Counted from the first letter of the stretch, positions 10,259 to 20,311 are shown. The stretch is 64,000 nt of DNA from Saprospiraceae bacterium (GCA_013214355.1 JABSSL010000076.1:1-64000), one strand, 5' to 3'. Numbers and translations: made by a program. Notes: a model not told the origin generated them from the sequence alone.

Positions 10259-11146
10259 TCATTGGCTGTTGATAAAAATAACCCCAGATAGGAGAATCCC
10301 GGCAGCTAGCAAACTCTGTGTAGAAATCAGTTCGGCGTTAAAAGCCCAACCCATCCAGAGGGCAACGACCGGATTTACATAGGTTGAAGTGGCTACTTTG
10401 GCCGGAGAAACCTTTGTTAGTAAATAGTTGAAGCAGGAAAAAGCAAGTAGTGAACCTAGAAATACAAGGTAGAGCCAAGAAAAGGTGAAATTCAGATTTA
10501 CCTTACTAAAATCTAAATCGGCTAACTCTCCACTCAGGCCCCCCACTAGAAATAAGCAAGTTCCTCCCCCTAGCATTTGCAAAGCGGTACTTCTGCTTTT
10601 AGAAGCGGGTAAATCCATGCTACTAATGTAGATGGAGGCGAATGCCCATGCGGTCATACTAATTGAGATGGCAATCAGTCCCCAAATGGCTTCCTTAGAG
10701 GCTATAAATTGTGGTTGGTCTACCAGAAGAGCCATCCCCGCAATCCCCAGTGCAGTCCCCAGTAGACTTAAACCTTTGGGACGTTTTCCCCGTATAATCC
10801 AGAGCAGCAGTAGGATCAGTAGCGGATCAAAAGCGATGATTAGGGCTACCATACCCGTATCAATGTATTGCTCAGCCCAAACGACACCTCCTGCGCCAAC
10901 GGTCAAAAATAAAAAGCCCAGCACGAGCGCATTGAGAAATTGTTTCCTAGAAATGGGTACAACTTCTTTCGGTTTAAAGAAAAGGTATAACAGCAATCCA
11001 GCTGTAAAAAAGCGGCTGCCACTCATAAGAAAGGGCGGGATTACCTGGATGGCCCAGAAGTTGACCAGGTAGGTAGATCCCCAGACGATATAGATAACTG
11101 CAAAGGCTCCAATGATCAGCCAGCGTTCGGGTATTGCCGATTTCAT
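10259..11146 (-). CDS. DMT superfamily (EamA) transporter
   Basis: Ten-TM pattern, IVWGSTYLVNFWAIQVIPPFLMSGSRFFTAG motif; ATG at 11146 (MKSAIPERW) preferred start. Confidence 0.88.
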   Translation of the reverse strand: MKSAIPERWLIIGAFAVIYIVWGSTYLVNFWAIQVIPPFLMSGSRFFTAGLLLYLFFKPKEVVPISRKQFLNALVLGFLFLTVGAGGVVWAEQYIDTGMVALIIAFDPLLILLLLWIIRGKRPKGLSLLGTALGIAGMALLVDQPQFIASKEAIWGLIAISISMTAWAFASIYISSMDLPASKSRSTALQMLGGGTCLFLVGGLSGELADLDFSKVNLNFTFSWLYLVFLGSLLAFSCFNYLLTKVSPAKVATSTYVNPVVALWMGWAFNAELISTQSLLAAGILLSGVIFINSQ

Positions 11147-11549
11147 TTCGATAATTGAGCTGCAAATGTAGGTATATTTTGAATGCCCCGCTCGATTAAT
11201 TAACTGGGTAATAGCGTATCCATGGACAAGTGAGAAATGTCCGCAGGATCTGTTGGAGCCCACCCAATAATCTTCCAGAATAGCTTATTCATCTATGGTT
11301 TCTACAAAGGCCTATGTTCGTTTGTAAAAAACGACAAGAGTATGGTTTTGTAAAACTTTATGTTTTTATATTTACAAAATAAAACATTTTGTATTATATT
11401 GTTCTTCCTTTGTAATGCCTGTTATCAACAGATGCAGGGATTAGGTGTGCGGCAATAGATACTTTCCTTAATTATATCATCGGATCAGCCGATTGCGTTT
11501 TAATCACCAGATTCCAGACTATCGGCGAGTCCATCAATTAAAACCACCT

Positions 11550-11930
11550 ATGGAATTAACAAATGCGATCAATTGGTTTGAGATCCCCGTGGCGGACTTT
11601 GAAAGAGCCAAAAAATTCTACACCTCGATCTATGATTACGAAATGGAAGAGATGGATATGCAAGGGACGAAAATGGGGATGCTACCTTACAAACCTGGCG
11701 AGGGAGGCATTGGCGGAGCGATTTGCTATGGGGAAGGATACGAACCTACGAGTAAAGGAGCTAGGGTTTATTTAAACGGAGGGCAAGATCTTAATGGAGT
11801 ATTAGGGCGTGTGGAAGGAGCTGGAGGCCAAGTCATTTTACCGAAAACCCAGATAACGGAAGAAGTTGGCTACTTTGCTATCTTTGCAGATACGGAAGGT
11901 AATCAAATTTCACTTCATTCACCGGCTTAG
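11550..11930 (+). CDS. VOC family (glyoxalase/bleomycin resistance-like) protein
   Basis: NAINWFEIPVADFERAKKFYTSIY ... YFAIFADTEGNQISLHSP; internal ATG at 11550 preferred. Confidence 0.88.
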   Translation: MELTNAINWFEIPVADFERAKKFYTSIYDYEMEEMDMQGTKMGMLPYKPGEGGIGGAICYGEGYEPTSKGARVYLNGGQDLNGVLGRVEGAGGQVILPKTQITEEVGYFAIFADTEGNQISLHSPA

Positions 11931-12069
11931 GTCGGTATGAAGATAGCTCTTGTTTGATTGCTCTACCACCCGACTAAAGACTTGAATTTTCTTTTGGCGC
12001 ATTCCTACCAGATACATGATTTAACCACCTATCAAATTTGGAATGCGCCTTTGCAATGCCCAATCCGTT

Positions 12070-13167
12070 CTAGATCTTCAAGCTTTGCTTGAAGTATTTA
12101 CCGTATTTGCGCTTGTAGGCTTGGTAAATGCGCTTAATCTGCTTGCGGTAGCTAGGTTCGTCAGCGGAAACATCTTCTGGCATTTCATCATCTAAGAAAC
12201 CGTGTTGCTTCATCCATTCATCATTGTAAACCTTGCCTAAGTAGCGGGTACCATGATCCGGAAATAAAACTACCACAACATCCTGAGGGCGTAGTTGCCT
12301 TCTGATCTTGAAAACACATTCCATGGCAGCTCCGGAGGAGTAGCCTACGAGCAGCCCTTCTTTTAAGGCCAGTTCACGAGTACGCAAAGCACTATTCTTG
12401 TCCGTAACTTTCACAAACTCGTCAATCACATCAAAATTGACATTGTCAGGAATAATAGTCTTTCCAAGGCCTTCAATCTTGTAAGAGTAAATCTCAGACT
12501 TATCGAAGATACCGGTCTGCCAATACTTAGCAAGCACTGAACCATAAGCATCAACCGCTATGATCTTGATATTAGGGTTCTTTTCCTTCAGATACTGCGC
12601 AGTACCCGAAAGCGTTCCTCCCGTACCCGCACAACATACGTAATGCGTTATCTTACCCCCAGTTTGTTCCCAGATTTCTGGGCCAGTGGTGTGATAATGC
12701 GCACCGGAGTTGTCCATGTTATAGTTCTGCTTGATGTAGAAAGCATTAGGAATCTCTTTGCTGAGTTGGAGTGCTTTCTGATAGTAGGATTGAGGATCAT
12801 CAGGCTCTGCATCTGCGGGACAAACGACTACTTCTGCTCCCATGGATCGCAGCAAGGCCAATTTTTCTTGTGAGGCTTTGCTCGTCACGGTGAGTACGCA
12901 ACCATAGCCCTTAAGACTGGCGATCATCGCTAAGCTGTATCCAGTATTTCCACTGGTGGCTTCTACGATGGTAGCACCTGGCTTTAGTTCTCCTCTTTTC
13001 TCTGCTTGTTCGACCATGTGGAGCGCGATGCGATCTTTGGCAGATTGTCCTGGGTTGTAGCATTCCACCTTGCCAAAGACAGTAGCACTAAGGGGATTCG
13101 CAATTCGACTTAGTTTGATAAGTGGCGTATTTCCAATAGTTGCTAAGACACTTTCTTGATATTGCAT
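12070..13167 (-). CDS. PLP-dependent cysteine synthase / cystathionine beta-synthase-like enzyme
   Basis: IGNTPLIKLSRI, NPGQSAKDRIALHM, EATSGNTGYSLAM, AGTGGTLSG motifs; ATG at 13167 preferred. Confidence 0.9.
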   Translation of the reverse strand: MQYQESVLATIGNTPLIKLSRIANPLSATVFGKVECYNPGQSAKDRIALHMVEQAEKRGELKPGATIVEATSGNTGYSLAMIASLKGYGCVLTVTSKASQEKLALLRSMGAEVVVCPADAEPDDPQSYYQKALQLSKEIPNAFYIKQNYNMDNSGAHYHTTGPEIWEQTGGKITHYVCCAGTGGTLSGTAQYLKEKNPNIKIIAVDAYGSVLAKYWQTGIFDKSEIYSYKIEGLGKTIIPDNVNFDVIDEFVKVTDKNSALRTRELALKEGLLVGYSSGAAMECVFKIRRQLRPQDVVVVLFPDHGTRYLGKVYNDEWMKQHGFLDDEMPEDVSADEPSYRKQIKRIYQAYKRKYGKYFKQSLKI

Positions 13168-13460
13168 ATAGTTAATCAAAGTTGAGCAGGGCCAAAAATA
13201 CAGCTTTTTGTTTAGTTTTTGGAAGTGTGGCCCCATCGATCCCATTTATAATCGAGGTGTGAAGCGGGCTTAGGAGTGTAGGTCTTGAGCTTGAAAGGTT
13301 CGGGATAGCTAAGTATTAATGGTTTATACATAGATACTTACATTCCTTCATATGATGAAAAGGAATCCCTAAAAATACCTAAGTTTTTATGAATTATTCT
13401 GACTTTTACTTTCTATTTTTCCGTGTTCTCTTTGGTTAAACGAAAATGTGATAGGAAATT

Positions 13461-13892
13461 ATGGAGCGTAAGATAAGGATCAAAGTCCGGTTAATACTCT
13501 ATCATCGAGGAAAGATATTGCTGTTGAAGCAAACCAAACCCAATGGTGGAAACTATACGCTGGTAGGTGGTACCATGGAGGCCGGCGAATATGCCAAAGA
13601 CACCCTCATTAGGGAAAGTTTTGAGGAAGCTGGCATTAAGTTGAGAACCGAAGATTTATCTCTTGTACACGTCCTGCAAAAGAATAAATCCTCAGAACGT
13701 CGATTGACGATGTACTTTAAAGCATATAAATGGGAGGGTACTTTAAGAGCTAAGGAACCATGGAAATTCCAGGGCGTAGCTTGGTATTCTTTAGATGAGT
13801 TGCCACCCAACCTCACACCTACGGTTAAGCATGTAATGCAGCAATATCGTAAAGGACAAGTGTATTCTGAATGGGATAAAGACCAGAAGTAG
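13461..13892 (+). CDS. NUDIX hydrolase
   Basis: Intact Nudix box GTMEAGEYAKDTLIRESFEEAGI. Confidence 0.9.
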   Translation: MERKIRIKVRLILYHRGKILLLKQTKPNGGNYTLVGGTMEAGEYAKDTLIRESFEEAGIKLRTEDLSLVHVLQKNKSSERRLTMYFKAYKWEGTLRAKEPWKFQGVAWYSLDELPPNLTPTVKHVMQQYRKGQVYSEWDKDQK

Positions 13893-13908
13893 GTCTTGAT
13901 CTAGCCTT

Positions 13909-14352
13909 TTAGTGGATACTGGGGCGGTAAGAAACTAATTTCACCCGCGAACTAGCCTTTGGTTTCTTCTTAGACGCTTCAGGCTCTTTGGGCTTCAGTT
14001 TACTGCACTTAGGCGATTTATTGATCTTATCTTTGGCGGTAGTATTAGGTTTGGCTTTTTTTCCTTCCTCTTTGCCATTCGCTTTTTGTTCTGACGGAGA
14101 GATATTGATACAGGCCGTCTTTTTCTCAGTTTCGCTATTATTGGCTTTAGGTTTTTCGTCGGTATCCATCCCTTCTACCGCCTCTTCCAAGGCGGTAAAT
14201 TCCGCTAAGTTTTCCTGGTCCACTACTTCTGTATCCTGACCCTCTTCTTCACTTAGAGGCGTATCCTCGCCTGAATGCGGCGCATCTTGAGCATTCAAGG
14301 GTAAAAAACTTACAAGACTAAAGGCTAGGAGTAGGCAGTAAAACTTTTTCAT
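13909..14352 (-). CDS. Secreted low-complexity, charge-segregated hypothetical protein
   Basis: Signal peptide MKKFYCLLLAFSLVSFLPLNAQ; acidic then lysine-rich segments. Confidence 0.6.
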   Translation of the reverse strand: MKKFYCLLLAFSLVSFLPLNAQDAPHSGEDTPLSEEEGQDTEVVDQENLAEFTALEEAVEGMDTDEKPKANNSETEKKTACINISPSEQKANGKEEGKKAKPNTTAKDKINKSPKCSKLKPKEPEASKKKPKASSRVKLVSYRPSIH

Positions 14353-14572
14353 GATATCCGTTTAAGCTACTAATACTATGCAAGATAGCAAGACGGGCGG
14401 TTTTTTTTTGTTACCAAAAACTTAATATTTTCTTAAACAATTGTGCTTCAAAGGAGATCTTGAGGTCAAAGAATACGGAAATAACGGGCATATTATTTCA
14501 GTTCACGCATGCAAATTTATGTTTGGTCAACTGAGTATTCAACCTTCGAATCTTAAGTTATGCTCCGCTTCC

Positions 14573-15538
14573 TTAAATTCCATTCTTCTCTATTTCCAGG
14601 ATTGCCACTACGTGTGCATCGGCGATCTTCTGGCGCATTTCGTCGGTCATTAATTTGGCGGCTTCAGCTTTATTGTTGTAAAACCCGTTCTCCGTTAAGA
14701 CGGCTGTCATCCTCGTTTTTCTTAACACGAAAAACTGGGATTCTGGTCTCGACTTCAAATGGCGATTTTTCAAGCCAGTTTGATCGATCAAATGCTTCTG
14801 AAAAATGGAGGCCACCTTACGACCTTTCTTGCTATTGTGGAAATACCAAGTTTCTATTCCGCTAATGCTGGCCGCAGCCCAGTGCTTCGAAGATCTGGCT
14901 GAGGCGGCATTGGAGTGTACAGAAATGAATACTTTTGGCAAGTCAGATTTCTTCGTATTTGCTCGATCCACCCGCTCCCTCAAAAAGTCATCTACTTCTA
15001 CCTCAGGCACTACATTATAATAAGAGATGCCATGTTCATCCAGTTGCGCCATAATACGACGTACGATATCCCGATTGAACTCATATTCCAGAAACTGAGT
15101 CACGCCATCATCAAAAACTGGCGATCGTTTGCCCTTGGTATATTGGCCATGTCCGTTATCCAAGCACCAGAGGTAGCGGCCTTGGGGGACTTCTCCTTCC
15201 ACGGGGCCACCGGATCCGCCCTCTTCATCCGTAGTTGATTCATCCGTTTCTGAACCACTATCGGTATTTTGGTTGTCATCGGGAATGGTGGCAGGAATAT
15301 TCTCATCTACACCGAGATCATCATCAAATTCGATATCCTTTTCATCGGGCTTAATGATCACGTTTTCCGTTTCATCAGCCACGATGATAATCGTGTCGGG
15401 GGTGATTTCGGAACCGTCTTGTGGAATTTCGGTATTGGGGTCGGTAGGTTTTGGCTTCGGTGTGGGTTTAGGTTCAGTTCCGCCACCGAATAAGGATTTG
15501 AAAAGGTTGCCAATAGCGTCTAAAAATTTCTTAAACAT
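14573..15538 (-). CDS. N-acetylmuramoyl-L-alanine amidase (Amidase_3)
   Basis: LDNGHGQYTKGKRSP, VFISVHSNA, VLTENGFYNNKAEA motifs; acidic linker; start at MFKKFLDAIG likely. Confidence 0.85.
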   Translation of the reverse strand: MFKKFLDAIGNLFKSLFGGGTEPKPTPKPKPTDPNTEIPQDGSEITPDTIIIVADETENVIIKPDEKDIEFDDDLGVDENIPATIPDDNQNTDSGSETDESTTDEEGGSGGPVEGEVPQGRYLWCLDNGHGQYTKGKRSPVFDDGVTQFLEYEFNRDIVRRIMAQLDEHGISYYNVVPEVEVDDFLRERVDRANTKKSDLPKVFISVHSNAASARSSKHWAAASISGIETWYFHNSKKGRKVASIFQKHLIDQTGLKNRHLKSRPESQFFVLRKTRMTAVLTENGFYNNKAEAAKLMTDEMRQKIADAHVVAILEIEKNGI

Positions 15539-15937
15539 GAATTTGTTTTTAGGCACACGATTGAGGTTGGAGGTGATATTAGGGGGTTCCAGTGCTCTAG
15601 ACCGTGTTGTTATTATTGCCTGTAATTTGGGCTTTGCGGGTTTCTACTCAAGTACCCAAATATACTTCATATGCAGGGGTTTCCAAATTTTTTCCCTGAT
15701 CGGCAAAATTATATTCTGCTGATACTTGTTTGTTGAAAGCCTCATTTCTTCTGAGAATGCAGAGCGCAAGTACCAACAAACTGTTACATTGCCTGTAACT
15801 CCAAAGAATAAGTCTGAATTTGCTCCTTAAACGCCGCTTTGTAACAGGATATTCTATCTTTGACATCGTCCAGGATAGGAGAGGTTGTAAAGGAGTAACT
15901 GTAGTTGCATCAGTAAACTATCAAAACACAACATATA

Positions 15938-16903
15938 ATGAAAAGAAGAACTTTCATTGAACGAGGCAGTCAGGCGGCCCTAGGGCTTGGACTATTTTCC
16001 CTGGCGGCCTGTAATAATCAAGCTGGGACTAAGGAGGGAGAAGAAGAAACTGCTGCTGAGGAGACGGCCAAAGAACTCTTTTTTCAGATTTCTTTGGCAC
16101 AATGGTCGATGAATAAATCCTTTTTCGGCGGTAAATTAGACAACTTAGACTTTGCTGCCACGACTAAGAATCAATTTGGTTTGGACGGTATCGAATATGT
16201 GAACCAGTTTTTTAAGGATAAAGCAGAGGATAGTGCCTACCTGGCCGAAATGAAGAAAAGGGCAGATGATAATGGGGTGAAATCCCTATTGATCATGATC
16301 GATCGCGAAGGAGATTTGGGGGGTACAGTAGATGCTGAGCGTCTGAAGGCGATAGAGAACCACTACAAATGGGTAGATGCGGCGAAATATTTGGGTTGCC
16401 ATTCTATCCGTGTGAATGCGGCCGGAAAAGGGACGGCGGAGGAAGTGGCTGCAGCGGCTGTGGACGGTTTAGGTAAGCTTAGTGAATATGCGGCAAAGGC
16501 TGGCTTGAATGTGATTGTGGAAAACCATGGTGGATACTCTTCGGATGGCTCTTGGCTCGCAGGTGTGATGTCTCAAGTTAATATGGACAATTGCGGAACC
16601 TTGCCCGACTTTGGTAACTTCTGCATCGAAAGGGGAGAAGATGGATGTGCCAATATGTACGATCGTTATAAGGGGGTGACAGAATTGATGCCATTTGCGA
16701 AGGCCGTAAGTGCGAAAACACATGACTTTGATGCAGACGGTAATGAGATTCACACCGATTACAAGAAGATGCTTCAGATTGTAAAGGATGCTGGCTACAC
16801 CGGCTACATTGGAGTGGAATATGAAGGCAAGGAATTAGATGAGATTACCGGTATTAAAAAGACCATTGATTTGATGAAGAGAGTAGGTATGGAATTAAGC
16901 TAA
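15938..16903 (+). CDS. Sugar phosphate isomerase/epimerase-like TIM barrel protein (exported)
   Basis: MKRRTFIERGSQAALGLGLFSLAACNN Tat/lipoprotein-like N-terminus; VNAAGKGTAEE, VIVENHGG, YIGVEYEGKELDEITGI pattern. Confidence 0.85.
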   Translation: MKRRTFIERGSQAALGLGLFSLAACNNQAGTKEGEEETAAEETAKELFFQISLAQWSMNKSFFGGKLDNLDFAATTKNQFGLDGIEYVNQFFKDKAEDSAYLAEMKKRADDNGVKSLLIMIDREGDLGGTVDAERLKAIENHYKWVDAAKYLGCHSIRVNAAGKGTAEEVAAAAVDGLGKLSEYAAKAGLNVIVENHGGYSSDGSWLAGVMSQVNMDNCGTLPDFGNFCIERGEDGCANMYDRYKGVTELMPFAKAVSAKTHDFDADGNEIHTDYKKMLQIVKDAGYTGYIGVEYEGKELDEITGIKKTIDLMKRVGMELS

Positions 16904-16949
16904 TTCCTTCTCTTCAGGGTATAGCTATAGAATCAGCTAGGCTGATTTG

Positions 16950-16985
16950 GAAAAGTCGTGTGGATATGCACGACTTTTCTGTTTT
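16950..16985 (+). terminator. Rho-independent terminator
   Basis: GAAAAGTCGTG-tggatatg-CACGACTTTTC followed by TGTTTT; directly downstream of 15938..16903. Confidence 0.8.
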
Positions 16986-17023
16986 ATGGTTTTGATTAGG
17001 ATCTAAATCTCTATCTTTTAGCC

Positions 17024-18073
17024 ATGAGCGCAGCTTTGCTTCAACAAGTTGAGTTACTAATCGGGAGTATTGGGGTAATCTTAGGACTCTTCTTTTCGGC
17101 GCTAATCGCTACCAATCGCCAATCTCAGCCTCGAGCTAATATTTTTCTAGCTATCTATTTACTTGCCTTCAGCCTCCGGGTGGGCAAATCCCTGTTTCAC
17201 AATTATTTCTCCATAGATCCGGTGTTGCGGACTTTTTTTCTAACGACCTTACTGGGGGTTGGGCCATCTATCTGGTTGTATGTCACCTGTTCTCTTTCGC
17301 CAACGGTAAAGCGAAATAGAGTGGTTCTACTGCATTATGTTCCCTTCTTCCTTTTTGCGAGCTTCTCTTGGCTTATTCCCAATAATGGTTCCTGGGTATT
17401 TGGGGTATTTTATAATTTTCTGATCGCACATATGTTTGCCTATACCTTGTTCTCCCTGTTAAGATTAAACCGATCTAGGGATAGCAAGATTTTGCAGGAC
17501 AACCCAGCCTTGGCTCCCTGGCTCTATCACTTCTTGACGGTCAATTTAATCTTTCTTCTACTCTATTTTTTGATTTCGGAGATGGTTATCCCTTTTTACA
17601 TTGGCATTTCATTTCTCTTTTCTTCCGTCATCATATATCTGTCTTTTTTGGCTTTCCGCAAACCCGCCTTATTTAAAGTAGTGGAGGAAAAATATGGACA
17701 ATCCAGCGTAAGTGTTGCGGAAGCAACTCAACTGATCCAGCGTCTTTTGCACCTGATGGAGGTTGAAAAACCTTACTTAGATGCTTCTTTAAGCTTATCG
17801 AAGTTGAGTGCCCAATTGGACGTATCAACGAAAATTTTATCCCAGGTCATTAACCAGGAGGAAGGGCTGAATTATTCTCAATTCGTTTCCAAGTATCGGG
17901 TAGAAGAGGTGAAGCGCCTGATGACCTTGCCAGCATACTCCAATATGACTATTGCTGCTATGGCTTATGATAGTGGCTTTAGTAGCATCTCGACCTTCAA
18001 CGCCGCTTTCAAACGACATGCCGGACAAACGGCCAAGGCCTATAGAAAGGAGTTGGAACAAGAAAAGAACTAA
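17024..18073 (+). CDS. Membrane-bound AraC family transcriptional regulator
   Basis: N-terminal multi-TM region and C-terminal AraC HTH (MTIAAMAYDSGFSSISTFNAAFKRHAGQTAKAYRK). Confidence 0.88.
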   Translation: MSAALLQQVELLIGSIGVILGLFFSALIATNRQSQPRANIFLAIYLLAFSLRVGKSLFHNYFSIDPVLRTFFLTTLLGVGPSIWLYVTCSLSPTVKRNRVVLLHYVPFFLFASFSWLIPNNGSWVFGVFYNFLIAHMFAYTLFSLLRLNRSRDSKILQDNPALAPWLYHFLTVNLIFLLLYFLISEMVIPFYIGISFLFSSVIIYLSFLAFRKPALFKVVEEKYGQSSVSVAEATQLIQRLLHLMEVEKPYLDASLSLSKLSAQLDVSTKILSQVINQEEGLNYSQFVSKYRVEEVKRLMTLPAYSNMTIAAMAYDSGFSSISTFNAAFKRHAGQTAKAYRKELEQEKN

Positions 18074-18165
18074 TTTTCCCAAAAATGATTGCCAAGATCA
18101 TGATTTCGGTAGGATGAAAGCCTGATGGAGCCCAGATTTGTGGCTCAAATCAAAGCTAAATACAA

Positions 18166-18711
18166 ATGAGACTATTCATCCTAATTTCGTTTTTACTATC
18201 TACTGCAGGGGCATTGGGTCAAAACAATCCACACCGAGATCCTACCCATAATTTTGCCGTCCATCGCCTGATTATCGTAAATGATCAGCATGAAATGCTC
18301 ATGAGCCGGGAGCAACACGTTTGGGGTACCCCCTCTTTTGTCTATCGTGAACGCCAATATGTGAAGGAAAGCCTAGATAGCTTGGCTAGGGCCTATGGAA
18401 TACGGATTTCCGATGTGAAACTACGTGGACAATTTAGCTACAAGTATGATTATCACCCGTATGCCACCTTGCGGCATTACTATCTAGCAAAATATGTGGA
18501 TGGGGAAGTCATATTACCGGAAGGCCTGGCAGAGGTCAAGTGGATGCCTATTGAGGAAGCCATTGAGATCAACACCGTCACTTCTATCAAACAAATCACG
18601 GAGCAAATCATGAAATTCCCCGATACGATTTGGGGCGCTTCATTTATGGTCAGCCACGTAGGCGATGAACATCCGACGAAGATGGTCGAGCCTTTTTATC
18701 CCTTGAATTAG
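18166..18711 (+). CDS. NUDIX-fold protein with signal peptide and degenerate Nudix box
   Basis: Signal peptide MRLFILISFLLSTAGALGQ; HRLIIVNDQHEMLMSREQ ... WGTPSFVYRERQYVKESLDSLARAYGI. Confidence 0.7.
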   Translation: MRLFILISFLLSTAGALGQNNPHRDPTHNFAVHRLIIVNDQHEMLMSREQHVWGTPSFVYRERQYVKESLDSLARAYGIRISDVKLRGQFSYKYDYHPYATLRHYYLAKYVDGEVILPEGLAEVKWMPIEEAIEINTVTSIKQITEQIMKFPDTIWGASFMVSHVGDEHPTKMVEPFYPLN

Positions 18712-18871
18712 CGGGCAGTGTAAATCGCTTATCCGGCTTGCTTGCTTGCTAATCTACGTCTTCGCACCCACCAAAATAGCAAAGTGAGTAGAAAGGGTGC
18801 CAGTAGCAGAATGGCATTTTGCAGTCTGCTTTGAACTGGCCCTTTCCTACTCGGTTTCTTATCATTTTACC

Positions 18872-20311
18872 TTAGCTACCTGCCGGAATGGCCCATTCAC
18901 TTTGTGGGATATACCAAACATCTTTTTCTAGATCAATTCCACCTTTCATTCGTTCTTGCACCATTCGATCAATGATGAATAAGCCGACTTGAGCCATATT
19001 TTCAAAGGTATCAATGCCATCGTTTGGAAACCCCCCTCTGGTCCGGTGGATGTTGAAGGTATTGGAAAAGCGCTGTCCAAAGGCTTCTTCCAGTCCTGCT
19101 TTGCCAATCATAAAGCCAATTAGCCCCCCCCAGGTTGCGGTAGGATTGTCCGAATCCCAACCTGCCAAGGCTCCAATTTTGATGGTTTCCTTAATATCTC
19201 CTTCCCCATACAAGAGGCTCACTATACTTGCGCCGAAATTGATGCCAGCGGCGAAGCAGCCATTACACACAGGGTCTTTTGTGGCCCATTCGTAGCCATC
19301 CGCTTGTTGCACCTGGTACTTCTCGTGTAAGGCATCTCGGGCAGCTTCCCAAGATGCTCCAGCTGCATGTTGCTCTTTTACAAAGTCATACATCTTAGCG
19401 GTGTAGGAATCGTTTGGTAGTCGCTGCCTAGCTGTTTCGGCCATCCAAACCAGTTTATCTTTTATACTCATACCCTCCTTGGGTACGCTAGCAAGGGCGT
19501 ACATGATCACATAGAATTCTGCGGCCCATTGAGCATTATACCGGGCGGTAGTTTGAATGGGCGCTTCGGCGATGTCCAAGGCAATATCTGGTCGACTTGG
19601 GGTGAAAAAGCCAAAGATCTCCGTGGTCAATTGCGCATCGATCATCTCATAGTTTGGGTTGTTATCTGGCAAACTGGTAGCGGGAGGGAGCATTCCCGAT
19701 AACATAAGATCGTGCGCCGTTTGATTGGAGACCCATAGATAGTTTTCACCCTTCTTCCCGTCAGCTCCGATAAAAGGACTTTCCCCCTCTTTGTAAATGT
19801 GGGTAAGCCATCCATCTCTGATTTGTTCAGGCGTTAATTTGGAGGTTTGATTTTGATAGGTGATGTATTGATATATGTATTCTATATCCGTGTCATCATC
19901 GGCACCCCAGATTCCTCCTTCTTCTTCAAATAGAAAGGTAATGGTGGGAGAAAGGGTGTCATTGAAGGAATTGTCCCACATATTGGGTTGGTCGGGCTGC
20001 CCCCAGTCTTCGCTCGTATAGAAACCGGCAGCTTTCCCGTCTTTCCCCGCTCCGCCGATTTTGTCCATTTCTGTAATCAAACCCGTCCAATTGGCGATGC
20101 ACTGTCCCAACCAAAAACCATACAGCTGATTGGCATAGGCAGAGCGAGAAAGGATGAGGTCCGTTTCTTTGGGCGTGTAAGAGGGATAATCTAGATTCGG
20201 ATCCTTTGTGGCTAATGGATTTTCCTGACTTGCCGCTTGGCTTTCAGGAGTAGAAGGCTGGCACGCAAATAGACTGATTAGAAGTAGAAGGGCCGTACAG
20301 TATCTATACAT
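18872..20311 (-). CDS. ADP-ribosylglycohydrolase family lipoprotein
   Basis: Lipobox LLISLFACQPS; GADDDTDIEYIYQYI; AGWDSDNPTATWGGLIGFMIG. Confidence 0.82.
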   Translation of the reverse strand: MYRYCTALLLLISLFACQPSTPESQAASQENPLATKDPNLDYPSYTPKETDLILSRSAYANQLYGFWLGQCIANWTGLITEMDKIGGAGKDGKAAGFYTSEDWGQPDQPNMWDNSFNDTLSPTITFLFEEEGGIWGADDDTDIEYIYQYITYQNQTSKLTPEQIRDGWLTHIYKEGESPFIGADGKKGENYLWVSNQTAHDLMLSGMLPPATSLPDNNPNYEMIDAQLTTEIFGFFTPSRPDIALDIAEAPIQTTARYNAQWAAEFYVIMYALASVPKEGMSIKDKLVWMAETARQRLPNDSYTAKMYDFVKEQHAAGASWEAARDALHEKYQVQQADGYEWATKDPVCNGCFAAGINFGASIVSLLYGEGDIKETIKIGALAGWDSDNPTATWGGLIGFMIGKAGLEEAFGQRFSNTFNIHRTRGGFPNDGIDTFENMAQVGLFIIDRMVQERMKGGIDLEKDVWYIPQSEWAIPAGS

